Assembly: GCF_000150275.1 (NCBI RefSeq)
Contig: NW_002060952.1
Coordinates: 146,482 to 210,481 of the forward strand
From: Trichoplax adhaerens
Taxonomy: Eukaryota; Placozoa; Uniplacotomia; Trichoplacea; Trichoplacidae
Direction of reading: 5' to 3'
Length of the DNA: 64,000 nt
The notes under the pieces are model-generated. The model made no database searches. It was not told the DNA's origin and saw only the letters and a program-made list of their open reading frames with translations. This document shows positions 1-13,600 of this stretch, piece by piece. How positions within the stretch are numbered: position 1 is the first letter of the stretch; each line of letters opens with the position of its first letter. Both the position numbers and the translations under genes were made by a program.

Positions 1-2
1 TA

Positions 3-3000
3 GAATCAGCATTAAAAATTGATTCTCAAAGTCTTAGGTTACGTGGCTCTGTATATTCAGCTCTTAGTACCGCATATTGGCGCTTAGGTGATACCGATCG
101 AGCTATTCACTTTATGAATGAAGATCTTCAAGTTGCTAAACAACTAGAAGATGTTGACGGTGAATGCCGGGCTGTCGGAAATCTAGGAAATGCTTTGTTT
201 GCTAAGCACCGTAGTCAAGACGCGTTAACACACCTTCGTGAACAACTAAAATTATCTATGAGGAGAAAAGATCGCTCTAGTGCTGCAGTCGCATTAAGTA
301 GTCTTGGGCATGTATACTCTGCTCTTGGTGACATTAAGAATGCAATGGCAAGTCATAAGCAATGCCTTACCATTGTTTGCCAATTAAATGATAGAAAAAA
401 AGAAGGTCAGGAATTAGGGAGCCTTGGTTCTATTTACCTTTGTATGGGAAATTGGCAAAGTGCAATGGAATGTCATCAAAAGCACCTTGACATTGCTCTA
501 GAGTTAGAAGACAAACAGGAAGAAGCTAAAGTTTATAGCAACCTCGGTAGTTTGCATCAAGCCAAGCGAGATTATGCTAAAGCGGCTGAATATCATCAGG
601 AGGTATTAAAAATAGGTAAAGACTTACATGACTTATTAATACAAGCGAGAGGATTAGCGTGCCTCGGTCATATCAATAGAGTAACTAATAATCTAAAGCA
701 AGCTCGATTATATCACGAGCAACAGTTACAACTAACTACCGAAGCCAATGACTCAATCGGTAAAAGTAGAGCTTGTTCAAATTTAGGGATAGTATTGTAT
801 CTGCTTGGTGAATATCAAGAAGCTCTTAAATTACACAATACTCACTTAGAAAAAGCCAATCAAACTGAGGATTTAGCTGAACAATGCCTTGCCTATGGTA
901 ATATTGGCAACGTTTATTACTCATTAGGAAGTTACGATGAGGCAGTTCGTTATCATAAGCAAGCACTCTTAGCTTCAAAAAATACAAGTGATTACGTTGC
1001 AGAATGTAGTACTCATGGTAATTTAGCAATTGTTTATCAAGCCATGCATCAATTAGAAAAAGCAGAAAGCCATTATAGATTGCATCTTAGTATGGCCCAA
1101 GAATTTAATGATGAAAATAATGAACTCCGAGCTTTGAATAACCTAGGGAATTTTTATTGCTTCTTACACGATTATAGCCAAGCGATACCATACTATGAGA
1201 ATTATTTGACATTATGTATTGACGTAGGCGATACTGATGGTGAAGAAAGAGCTTATCATTGTTTGGGATATGTATACTATTGCCTAAATAATTATCAAGA
1301 AGCTATTAAATACTTTCGTAAAGATCTAGAATTTACAAAGTCTACTAATAACAAAAATTTCATCGGTCGTGCTTATTGCAACTTAGGTTGTGCTTATAAA
1401 ATGACTGGAAATTTTCAAGCAGCTTTATCGTGTATGAACGAATATGTTTCTATCGCTTCTGAAGTGAAATCTGCTAGTTTACTTTTCAGCGCTTATGGCC
1501 ATGTTGGAGATGTGTATCTTGCCCTAGGTAGTCAAAATCAGGCAATCCAGTTTTTCGATAAGCAGTTAAAGTTTGCAAAAGTGTTGAAAGACAAATCCAT
1601 GGAAGCTAACGCATATCAATCTCTTGGAAGTGCTTATCGAATTTTCAATTGCTATAATGAAGCGCTTGAAAATTATACTCACGAACGCAGAATTTTCGAG
1701 GAGTTAAATGATACTAGAGGAATCATTTGTGCATATGGTCATATAGGCTTAACCTATACAGCTCTAGGTCAATTCGAAAAAGCAATAGACTGCCATAAAC
1801 AACAGTTGGTACATGCTGAAGATACTGTAAAAGATGGAAAACTCGCTGGTCTAGCTCATGGTAGAATTGGTGTAAATTATCGACTTTTAGGATGCCTAGA
1901 TGACGCTTTGGACCATCATCTCAAACAGTTATCATTAATTGATGCCTTACGTGGCAATATAACACATAAATGCCGATCATATTGCGATTTAGGAGATACT
2001 TATGAAGCGCTTAAGAGATTTAAAGATGCCAGCGACTGCTTTGACAACTTACTATCTTTAGCACAAATAAGTGACAGAAAGCATGAACAAGAGCAAGGTT
2101 ACTTTGGTATTGGTAGATGTAGTAAGGCACTAGGCAACCTACAACAAGCATTGATATATTTTGAAAAACGTCTGGCTATTTCTCGAGATCTTCCTAACCG
2201 AATAATGGGTTCAGCATATAAAGAACTTGGCTATTTACATTGTCAAATGGGAAACTACGAACAGGCACGTGATTACTTTAATGAGCAAATGAGTATTGCA
2301 AATTCAGGTGAGGATAAGCAAGGAATATGCGATGCTTCTAGCGGCCTTGGCCAAGTGTATCAAAAGATGGGAAACTTCCAGGATTCGTTATATTATCATG
2401 AAAAGGACTTTGCTATTTCAAATGAGATAAATTTTCAATTTGGACAACTTCGAGCTTTGGGAGAAATAGGAAATGTATACGAAACAATTGGAAACCTAGA
2501 CCAAGCAATAGTATACCAAGAGCAACGCCTTAATCTTGCTGATACCATTCAAAATACCACGGCCAGTTGCAAAGCTCTCAGTTCTTTAGGTCGAATTCAT
2601 CATGCCCTTGGCGACTATGGTAAATCAGTAGAGTATTCAAAAAGAGCGTTGCAAATCGCTATGGACATTAATTCTCTTGAAGATCAAGCAAAAATCCATC
2701 ATCGGCTAGGCCTTTCATTATGGATGCTTGGTGAAGTAGCTCCTGCCGAAACTGCACTATATGATGCCTTAAGCATATTTGAGTCATTGAAATCAGATAT
2801 GATTGCACGTGATAATTACCAATTCTCAATTATTGATTTACACATTGCCTGTTGTCAGGCTTTGCAACGTGTTCTGATCAGTGTTAATAAGTATGAAGAA
2901 GCCCTAGTAATTGCTGAACGAGGACGCTCTCAGACTTTCATAGATATCTTACTAAAGAAACAGCGAGATAATAGTACAAATCGTGTCAACAATAACAGCT

Positions 3001-5717
3001 CATCCATCAGTTTAGAACTTATTTATACATTCGTCGATAAGCGAAAAGTACCAGTTTTATACTATTCCATTGCTCTAGGACACTTATATGTATGGGTTTT
3101 AAAGCCCAACGAAGGTGTTGTCAAATTTCAAGAATGCTTGGTAGACGATACAGAAGCTACCGACCCTATCGATCCAGAAAGTAGCATAGGCTCTATTAGT
3201 ATGACTTGTACATTACCTGTAATTGATCAGTATGTCACCAACATGAGGCAGGCTCTTGGCGTAGAATTACATCAACGATCTACAGCTAGTAGCATGCATT
3301 CATTGATTGCTATGCACAGTAGTAGTGCTTCAGAATGGGAAACTGATAGTGAAATGTTAGGGAGAAGTTTCGAAGAATTACATCGAGGTATCGATAATTA
3401 TTTGAGCTCTACTGAAGACGAATCTCGTCCTTATGCACTTGGTGTTAATAGACGTGGTAGTACTGCAAGTGCAAACAATCAATATAGTAAAAAGCGGAGT
3501 ACCTTAAATCGTCAACCGTTACGAGCCTTATACGATCTATTAATTACACCGATTGAGGATGCTTTACCAACTAATCCATCAAATAAGGAATTGATGCTTA
3601 TATTGCAAGGAGATCTATTTCTGGTACCCTTCAGTTTACTGAAAGGAACAATCAATAAAGAATATCTATACTCACGGTTTAGCCTAACTGTACTACCATC
3701 GTTAATGGCCATGAGTAACATTCAAGATGATTACAATCATTCTTTAATCTTATCTCCCGACAATGTACCAGCCCTCCTTGTAGGTAGTGCTGCTATTCCG
3801 AGCTACTGCGAGTTACCTAATGGAAGTGATGTAGAAATAAAATGTGTTTCATCGATAATAAGTCGGAGACCCCTAATAGGCAGAATGGCCACCAAGGACT
3901 ATGTACTCCGAAATTTAGCGGCCGCGGAATGCATTCACTTTAATGTTCACGTATCATGGAAGCTTTCGGCTATAATTTTATCATCAGGTACTTTAATTCT
4001 CTCTGTATAGATTAAATATAAATTTATATATATACTTTTAATTATAATTAATTTTATAACTCTTTAACTCATCAATTTTACTATACATTATTTGACATAT
4101 CGTATTTTTCCCTTATTCTTACACTTGTATTTTACTTACATCTTTGTTCTGTTTTATAAACAGATGAACTAAATATACCTACTGACGATGAGTCGGTTTA
4201 TAGCGATGGTTCGGATATAGCACCAGCACCAATGCAATTTCTTTTAACTCCAGCTGATATTCTTAGTTTAAAATTAAATGCTAAAGTAGTCACCATAAGC
4301 CCATATTCTAATCCGAGCGGCACTAATGGTGGTAGAATTACTTCTGATAGTATCCTAGCTTTATCACGTGCTTTTCTTGAGGCGGGAGCGATTTCTGTAT
4401 TAGTGTCTTTGTGGCCAGTACAAGAAGACGTGTCGATAATATTCTTTCGATGCTTTTATCAGTGTTTGACTCATGGCATGACTGTAAATCAGTCATTAAC
4501 TCAAGCCATGTCTGTAGTAAGACATACCAAGAAATTATCTCATCCATCTTATTGGGCCGGTTACTTACTTCTTGGTGACGGAACTAACGCAGTTTTTAGT
4601 AATAAATCATCTTTACTAGCTTTTTCTCTTGGTAAAATTTTATCGGAACCTAGAGAATGTCGTGAGCCGCTAAAGGTTATTTTGCATTTGGTAAGTTGTA
4701 AAGCAAATGCATAGTAAAGGTTGGGACGAATGGCTATTACTTTCATTGCCCTCTAATTTATTAATGTTATTGATTATTAATATAAATAGATTAAAAAGGC
4801 GTATCAGCGGATTAAGATAGGACAAAATTCAAACATGTACACATCTCAAGATAGTATTGGAAAAAAAGTACAATGGATAAATGGTTGGAAAGAAATTTTA
4901 CTTTCGGTTGGATTTCGTCTTGAGCCTGAAAATAAAAATTTGCCTGCATCTGTATTTTTTCCCAATGATGATTACTACAATAGAATTTCCTTATCAATTG
5001 AATGCCTGCATGCACTTTTAGGTCAGTAGTAGTAAGCTATTTCTTATTTTATCTGTATTGTTGATATATTAAACATTTTTAAATCATAGTATATGCAAAT
5101 TAGTAATAGATATGTTTGCTGTTGCTTATTGATCACATTAATTCTTGATTACAGGTTTAAATTCTCGCTCTTTATTGAGTATATCTCAATTATTAAAAAA
5201 TCCTAGTCACGTTGCCCCGTTACTAAATGTGGTATGTAGAGTACAAAAGTTATAGCTTAGCGTATCTTAGTTACAATTAGTATAAAAAAACTTACTGTTG
5301 TATTAACTAACTATAAATATAGATCAATGACTTTATTAATCAAAATCCTGGCGAAGCTGGTGCAGTAACGAAATTCACATTGAACGGCCGTTCGTGGCAT
5401 AGTCCTGGTTGTCATGAACTGTTAGCAGGCCTTGGTTTCGATATGCTAAGTATCAGTAAAGAAAGCGTCGTTTTATCATCCAGAAACGTTAAGAATATGA
5501 GATTCGTTCAAAGTACTAGAAAAGCTCTTAACTTATTATTTGGTACGTTCTTCTGTTGCACCTAGGCCTAAAACTGCTTCTGCATCTAAATTTAATTTTT
5601 CTTTCCTTCTACAAATTAGACTATGGAAAAGACAATGGAACCCTTCACCGATCCAATAGTAAACAAACGGTAATCCTGAGTGATACCATAGATAACTTAG
5701 AGGCCATTTCTGTTTAA
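3..5717 (+). CDS. TTC28: TTC28-like TPR-CHAT protein (5' end truncated by the window edge)
   Basis: Exons (my splice model): 3-3987, 4164-4690, 4799-5021, 5155-5231, 5323-5542 and 5620-5717 (TAA), giving 1,709 codons in the window. The frame is open to the left edge, so the ATG at 114 is internal. Roughly the first 950 residues are about two dozen TPR repeats on a 40-residue spacing (recurring LGxxY, Gxxxx A and YH positions). A linker follows, then a CHAT domain (caspase-like fold) split over the first three exons. Diagnostic TTC28 matches are QALQRVLIS, HVSWKLSA, LVSLWPV, SHPSYWAG, MYTSQ and PGCHELLAGLGFD. TTC28 is known as a large TPR scaffold at the spindle midzone and midbody. The CHAT His is present (IHFNVH), but the usual Cys position reads ISPYSNP, so protease activity is unlikely, as in human TTC28. 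It stops soon after the last conserved block and so lacks the long disordered tail of the vertebrate protein. The C-terminus ends EAISV. Confidence 0.93.
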
Positions 5718-7929
5718 AGTGAGCGTGAGATCGACTATGGTATCACTATTATCATTAACACATTATCATACATGATGACCTCATATATAATAGAATATCT
5801 CATCAATCGACACCAATAATTCTGGTCATTACTACCATATGTATTTATTAATATTAAATCGAAACTATTCTTGATACGTTATTAGTTTATATGATTACTT
5901 TTAGACTTTCGAATGAATCTATATTTTATCTTCAAATGCGAATAGCGCTGTTGTCTCTTTCTGTAATCTATATAAATATGTATATAAGAATATATAATTA
6001 GATGTGCACCTATGGATTCTGCTGCATGCGTGCATGTACAGATATTTTATGTAGTAAATAATTATATTGCAAAATAATTTGTAAATAATTATCATTAGAA
6101 TGATTGCTGCGATGATCCGGCTTACGTATTGATGAAAATAGACATATACAAGCGTACAAAATGGATAGCATTTTGTATTACAAATTTATTCTACGTCATT
6201 TTTCTCGTACTTTTACTTGAATTCGATATCATGGAAGAAAATTCGATTAAGATAATATTCACTGTAAATTATATTTTTATGTAATATTGTATCATTAACG
6301 ACGACATAGATTTTTTTAGCGGGAAGAAATATTTCTATATTCAGTATAATTATTGGGCTGTCTGTTAATACAGATAAGTCGTATTTATTTATTGGCAAAT
6401 AGTCATCCATAAATTCTATTAAGAGTGTATATCAGTATCATTTATTCATCACTCATTTTTATTTTTATATCTACATTATATGGTAATTAATGTGAAAGAT
6501 TTCTTTAGATATACTTGGCTCAGTTCTCTTAGTGGTACACGTATAGTCGTGAGCTGTATTATTTCTATTACAAAATTTTGTTACAACTGAGTTAACGCTC
6601 AACTTATTTGTCGGACATGTACAACTATCGCGCGTGTTAGTCTGATATTTTAAATGATTGTAATCTCTGTATAATTTTAATGATTAAAGTGATGATTAAC
6701 TAATGCTGCGCGTGATCAAACCCTTAATGTATTAAGTAGACACCTATCTGAGGGAAGATCAACATTTGAGTCTAAAAATTTCATAGATTAGATTAATTGC
6801 TGTCTGCTAGGCACAACTTGTTTGAGCTGAAATTAATAATTCTCTATAGTGTCCAGCTGTTTTATGCTCCCCTACGATGGGTCAAAAAAGTGAAGTATGG
6901 TGTTAGTAAAACACCCGCTGACTTTCTTTTAAATTTATGGTATTAACCTTGACCAATCGAACTGTAGAACAGAAACTGCATATCATCTCATTAGTTTATT
7001 TACTTAACTACAGTAATTACCCTATTTGATACATGAGCGTGTTCATTCTATTCAATAGTTCATCCCATAAACTATAGTGTAACAATTGGTATATTTAGTA
7101 TATAATTGGTTATTCGTGACTGTGTCAGACTGACTAATTTGGGACATAGATACCGTGCCTAATGTCATACCATATATTTAAGTGCTATAAATTTTAGAAT
7201 CCCATACAATTATAAGGTACTGTACGTTAAAGCAGCAATTATTTTAGGCTGGGTAAGATCTATACTGGTATAAACATCTATTATCATTCATTTATTAGGC
7301 TTGATCATATCAAATTGATTTATCTATACACCAGTACTACTACTGTACATACAATCAAAGTATCGACAATTCTACAGTGATAATAGCTTATTATAATTAT
7401 GAAAGCGGTAATCAACAAAAGCTAGCGTAGGAGACCCATAGATCTTGCTGTGCAACCATCCATTAACTATTAGTCACCATGATATCGAAGGGATTGATCT
7501 ATAATAAAAAATAATGTATAATTTAAGATATTTGCTTCATTTTATAACCATCTTCTTATAAGATATGTTCAAAATGGTGTCTACAAGACTAGTAGGTGAG
7601 ATATATCTCTCTCACGGTATATCTATCAATTTTATTTATTACATAATGATATCATACCGATTGATCTAGGACTGAAAATGAGTCAGTACTGTATAATTTA
7701 ATGTTATTAAGCACACTCTCATAGCAGGTTAGTTTAAATTTACTAATCTGAATACTACTACATGAGATATCCATAGCACCGCAGGCAATTATTAATTAAT
7801 TCATTATGATTGATCTACGTGATAAAGTGTCTAATCTAAATTTAATAAAGTATGAAGCCTCTGCATCTTAGGAAAATAATTCACTTTATTACATGGGATT
7901 ACGTCTTCTACCAAGGACTGCAATAACTC
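5718..7929. other. Intergenic, no gene recognised
   Basis: AT-rich sequence downstream of the TTC28-like gene, with stop codons in all frames. I see no splice-consistent exons, RNA genes or clear repeats. It presumably includes the TTC28 3' UTR. Confidence 0.5.
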
Positions 7930-8620
7930 TCATAATTTTATGATCATCCATTTTAAGGCACCGCTAAACTGTTCAAGAAGCAGCGTATCAGCTGACTGAT
8001 GTAAAATGATGACATTAGTGCGATAGCGTATATTCAAGAAAAGTATCATTTTAAGCGAATTATACCATTCAGAGGCCAGTCTGAGCTTAGAAGATATCGT
8101 TAGAGCAGGCATGTAAAGACTCGCTGATATGATCTATGCTGATCTGTAGGTCTCCATTTAAAAAATTGGCTAGCATCATTAAAGGAATAGATAGTATTCT
8201 AGTGGCATTTTCTTAGAATATACCGTTAGAGCAGCATGTATATATGTATTATGGCCTACGTTTTCCCGTAACATATACAGTGCTGTATATGCAAACGGAC
8301 AAAGGTCTGGCAGATGTATCTATATAGATCTCCATTCCAAAAATATTATTATTAAAAGCGACTACATCATTCTGCGGGCTTTCTCTTAGAAGATCCTGTT
8401 AGAGTTGTAATGTGAAGACTACCGGTAGTAGATAAGACCTATGCTAACCTATCGCTTTACATTCAAAAAATATCATTTACGGGAAATACGACTCGTGTAT
8501 CATTCTGTAAGCATTCCCTTAGAAGATCTCCTTTTAGCAGCAATGTAAATTCACTAGCCGAAAAGATCTGCAATGAGCTTTAGATCTCACGATACAATTA
8601 TAAATTCCAATTATTAGTCC
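7930..8620. repeat. Decayed tandem repeat, roughly 120-180 bp unit
   Basis: A core resembling CTTAGAAGAT followed by a variable GTTAGAGCAGCATGTAAAG-type segment recurs near 8088, 8211, 8388 and 8517. The copies have diverged strongly and spacing is irregular. It looks like an old tandem array. The 60-codon minus-strand ORF at 7930-8112 lies within it and is not convincing as a gene. Confidence 0.5.
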
Positions 8621-8935
8621 ACTAATTGACTTCTTGTAGTCATAATGTTATGCATTTTACGGCTGAAGCCCGAATAAGAGTACATATACTTTAAGTAAGA
8701 TTACTTGCTACAGCTACAAAGAAAGGAAACCAGCTTCGTTTACTTCTTTTCAGATATGCAATAAAATTAAATACTTTCGTAGTGCAATAAAATGATTCAA
8801 TACTTTGCTTTTTACTTAAAGGTACCTGCATAGGCGTCTAAAGCTGGAAATTTGAAAGATTTTACTCTTCATTTAGGCTTTAGTCGGCTATTATGCATAA
8901 TAGATGCATAATAGCTGGATCGGGTTTTAGCCGTG

Positions 8936-9800
8936 ACATATATATATACGTATATATTGCTGTATAGAGAGATATACAGAAAGGCAAACTTGACCTATTG
9001 CATTGGTATGATATATATGACAGTAACAAATATATACGTATATATTGCTATATAGAGTGATATACAGAAAGGCAAACTTGACCTATTGCATTGGTATGAT
9101 ATATATGACAATAACAAATATATACGTCTATATTGCTATATAGAGAGATATACAGAAAGGCAAACTTGACCTATTGCATTGGTAGGATATATATGACAAT
9201 AACAAATATATACGTCTATATTGCTATATAGAGAGATATACAGAAAGGCAAACTTGACCTATTGCATTGGTATGATATATATACATATATAAGGTCTATC
9301 AAATGGTAATACTATCTGTTAAATGAGCACATTATCGTAAACCGTCAGCAAAGCGACGGGAGTTTGCACTAGTATATATGACAGTAACAAATATATACGT
9401 ATACATTGCTATATAGAGTGATATACAGAAAGGCAAACTTGACCTATTGCATTGGTATGATATATATGACAATAACAAATATATACGTCTATATTGCTAT
9501 ATAGAGAGATATACAGAAAGGCAAACTTGACCTATTGCATTGGTATGATATATATGACAATAACAAATATATACGTCTATATTGCTATATAGAGAGATAT
9601 ACAAAGATAAATTTCACCTGCTGCATTGGTATGATATAGATACGTACATGTTGCTATATAAAGAGATATATAGAAAGACAAATTTGGTCTATTGCATTGG
9701 TATGATCTATGCACGTCTATATTGCTATATAGAGAGATTTAAAGAAAGATCAATTTGACCTATTGCATGGGCATGATATATATATATATATATATATTGC
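8936..9800. repeat. 88-bp tandem satellite
   Basis: The box GGCAAACTTGACCTATTGCA recurs near 8982, 9070, 9158, 9246, 9431 and 9519, a strict 88-bp period. It is interrupted at about 9285-9370 by a different segment (AAACCGTCAGCAAAGCGACG region). The rest of each monomer is TATATACGTATATA-like, able to form AT-rich hairpins. Copies after 9600 become degenerate (CACCTGCTGCATTGG, TGGTCTATTGCATTGG). Confidence 0.9.
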
Positions 9801-9827
9801 TATCTCTCTCTTTCTATATATGTTGAC

Positions 9828-10165
9828 AGAAAGACAAATTCGACCTATTCCATTGCATTGATATTGAGTGATATCTGTCCGTTGTGATAGGGCCGATAGC
9901 CAACACCATCCGATCGATGGAGACACTTTTAAGATATACGAGTATCGATGGAGATATATATATATGGAAAGACAAATTGAACCTATTCCATTGCATATTG
10001 AGTGTTATCGGTCCGTTATGATAGGCCAATAGCCAAGCCTGTTGTCTATCTGAGGTAACTTTGACGACATACTTGTCTCTCTCCGGTAGAGATTTACCAA
10101 AAGACAAATTTGATCTATTCCACTAGTATTGAGTGCATCGATCGATCTGTTATGCTAGGCCGGAT
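9828..10165. repeat. Second-type tandem repeat (~130 bp) sharing a box with the 88-bp satellite
   Basis: Three copies begin near 9831, 9969 and 10100. Each has a GACAAATT-GACCTATTCCATTG box followed by ATTGAGTG, a GTCCGTTATGATAGGCC-like segment and ATAGCCAA. The first box is clearly related to the 88-bp satellite monomer, so the two arrays probably share an ancestor. Confidence 0.7.
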
Positions 10166-10174
10166 AGCCGTAAG

Positions 10175-10474
10175 TCATTGCTTAGTAGATAGCATTAAAA
10201 TAGTGGAAATTAAATCAGCAGATATACCAGCAAACCCAGCCAAAGCATGAGTAACCTTGGCTCCTCTACAGTCCAAGATGCATTGGTCGACGATCGATAG
10301 GCTTACTACTGAGTCATGACTACAACGCCTATATATACACATAGTATCATGGATACAGGTTGCAGCAGAAGCTAGCGTAGCCATACGTTTCAAACCATAA
10401 TTGATAGCTTGTAGTAACCCAAGTAGGATTTGCCTTGGCCACCTTAGCTGACATTCATCAGTTATTCTCATCAT
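10175..10474 (-). CDS. Unclassified 99-codon ORF, coding status doubtful
   Basis: An open frame on the minus strand in a less AT-rich patch between the satellite and the myosin start. The predicted peptide has a short hydrophobic stretch near its C-terminus (ALAGFAGISADLISTILML) and several Cys residues. I do not recognise the family. No splice partners are evident. It is divergent from the myosin gene, whose start lies about 160 bp beyond, so the same DNA probably holds the myosin promoter or 5' UTR. It may simply be a chance ORF. Confidence 0.18.
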   Translation of the reverse strand: MMRITDECQLRWPRQILLGLLQAINYGLKRMATLASAATCIHDTMCIYRRCSHDSVVSLSIVDQCILDCRGAKVTHALAGFAGISADLISTILMLSTKQ

Positions 10475-10631
10475 TAATTCATGAAGGAAAAGTAGAATTG
10501 ATTAATTGGATCATCAGTAGCAAAAGTCAAGATCGATAGAGACTACTATAATATCTGATGGTGTTAGCTGGTGAAGAATTATCTTATTGGTAGGTTGCAG
10601 TTGTAGACATCTGCCATCGAGGAGTGGGGAA

Positions 10632-13600
10632 ATGTTTCGAATTAGTAAAAAAAGTAAAGAGAAAGATAAAGATCGCGATAAAAAAATCGATGGGAAAAAG
10701 AGTAAGAAAGAGAAAAAAACACGCGAAAGAGCTTATTATATGGTAGGAGAGGATGATGAACGAAAGCAAACTTTACCGTTAATGCAACAATCAGGCGGCG
10801 ATGAGGATATGGAAACCAGTAGTTATACTGGTAGTCAATATGAAAGGACCAATAGTGGCGGCAGTCATCATGGTAGTAGTAGTAATGTTAGTAGTAGTTT
10901 TTGGGGATCCAAGAAAGTCTATCATATTCAACGTGAACATGCTAACTTGAGGAAAGAAACGACTACGAATCAATCCAATACCAAGACTGGTAGTCATAAC
11001 GATTTAAGAATGTCACCTCCTCCTATTTCCAAGCGTAAAAGTTCACTTAAATTTATCCCTAAAGTCAATCAACAACGTTCCGATTGGTCAGCTACGTCCA
11101 GTGGTAAAAATCCAACGCCAAATCAACCTTCTCTTCCTCCTTCTTCTACCGAATCGACTACCAAAGCAACTGTCATTACACAAATGCATAATATTAGCAG
11201 TGATCGTATCTCTCATCGCCCGTTGAAAAAGGTCGAAGAAACGATCTGTGCTGAATTTGCTAGTGGACAAGATGCAGCTGCGACCAATACAAGCCATCCA
11301 AGTGATGCAAATCGACAAACACTAACTCTCTCTTTACCCCCGTTAAAGCCATTATTTACGACCGATGTCTCACGAACGGTAACCATCCCAACGCAAACTC
11401 TCATCGCTCATCATGGCGTTAAAGTTCAACAGGAAAATTTAACGCGTTTACGTAGCCGTAGTCAAAGTACAATCTTTTTACTCCATGGCATTGATGATAT
11501 TCTACTTGGCGATCGATTATTAACGATTGATGGTGTTTCTGTGGAAAGGAAAAGTCTACAAGAGATACGCCAATTATTGGCATTGGCTAGTAGGATTGGT
11601 GATGCTGCCACCATGACAAAACTCACGGTAGTGCCTATCCCTGATCTTTATGAATTATATGCTCGAATTGATCGAAAATATCAACTACAACCACAAGACC
11701 ATGATCAGGTTAGTCCAATATTCTTGTCTAATTATCATCTCTATCTTACACTACATCAATTTTATTCATTCTGCCTTCAAGTCCATCAATTGATGATGAT
11801 GATGATGATTAAGTTATCAAACAATAATCAATAAAGTGATCATGTTTTTATCACTACACTCCATGCGATGCAAAATGCTCTTTTATGGGTTGTTTGAGGC
11901 CAGAGATTATTTTGATTGCTTTGCCTCTGTCTAATATAAAATATCCCTCACTCTTTCTGCACCCAAATTGAATTGAATGATTGCTCATATCGGTAATATC
12001 TTTTCTACTTCCTCTTTGATGCAATCATGTTAAAAATCAACTTCCAAATCCATCAACCCTAGTGTCGAGTGTCTCTCTCTCTTTCTGTTTGCAGTCACAA
12101 ATCGAATTGAATGATTGCTCATATCCGTCAAAATAGCTTTTCTACTCTCTCCTTGATGCAATCCATGTTCCAAATCCATGAACCCTAGTGTCGAGTGTCT
12201 CTCTCTCTTTCTCTTTGCAGTCACAAATCGAATTGAATGATTGCTCATATCCGTCAAAATAGCTTTCTACTCTCCTTGATGTAATCATCTTCAAAATCCA
12301 TGAACCCTAGTGTAGAACTTCCCTCTGTGTTTGCAGAGACAAATGGAATTGAAGGATTGCTCATATCCGTAATATGCTTTCTAGTAGTTCATTGACGCAA
12401 TCATGTTGCAAATCCAATTCAAAATCCATCATCATCATCTTAACAACACCTATTCACTATTTAGGATCGCCATGACGCCATGCCCCTGGGCAAAAAGATG
12501 ATGTAGAGTATCAAGAACAGCTTGATTTTTTTTCTCTCCTCTCTTTTCGCATTTTTTTTTTAATGACGCTGGTCGATCGTAAAATAGTGTAGGCCACAAC
12601 GCTAGCGGCCCGCTATCGCAGTGATTTTGAATGGATTGCTCATGACTAGGTAGAACCTAAATAGTTGGATGGAAAATGCTATCCTAGCGTAGTGGTGCAC
12701 ATCATGACTGCAAAATCAATATGTATACTATTGAAGGCCAATGGCATACAACTAATTAACGATGTCTTAACAAATGGATTCATTATCCTACTGGAAAACT
12801 GATGTAAAATGCCTTAAATAGTTTAAGTAGAAATGGACATCCAATATAGCGATACCAATGTAAAGGAATATGAATAATATTCTAATCGAATTAATTAGGC
12901 GATAGGAAAATGGACGAGAAGCTAGCAGAATCTAGATAGATAAAATTCAAGTTGCTGCGGACTGTTGAAAAGTAAAAATTGATATCACCCTTTCGATCTG
13001 ATACCAGATCGAAAGGGTGATAAATTGAAATCCACATCCACTTTTCGATCAAATAAGAGCAGTATGAAAAATGATCAGATCGATCTGGTCATTAAATGAA
13101 ATTGACATGTAGTTTTACATCAATTAGTGAAAGAGTACGATGAAGAAGAACCAAATCGATATTATGATCAAATCTACATCGACTTTTCAATCCAGTACCA
13201 TGTAGAAGAACCAAATTGATACTTCGATCTAGTTTTACGTTCAAATAGTGTAATTGTACGATGAAGAAGAACCAGATCGATTGGGTGATCAATTGAAATT
13301 TAGATGTAGTAAAAGTGTACGATCAAGAAAAACCAAATCGATCAAATGATAAAAATTACATCATGTTTTCAAGTTAATAGATGTATAATGAAGCCAATTC
13401 GTGAAATCGACATCAACTTTTCGATCAAATAAGATGAAAAATAAGCAAATCGATCAGATGATAAATTGAAATTAGATTTTCAATGACATCTAGTTTTACA
13501 TCAAATAGTGAAAATGATCGATGAAGAAGAATAAGCAGAGCAGATCGATCAGGTCATGCATACATCAATTGAAATCGACATCAAGGTTTACATTCAGTTT

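Noticed and set aside
8936-9620. CRISPR-like regular repeats
   Set aside because: The whole 88-bp monomer is repeated without variable spacers, and the genome is eukaryotic, so it is a satellite.
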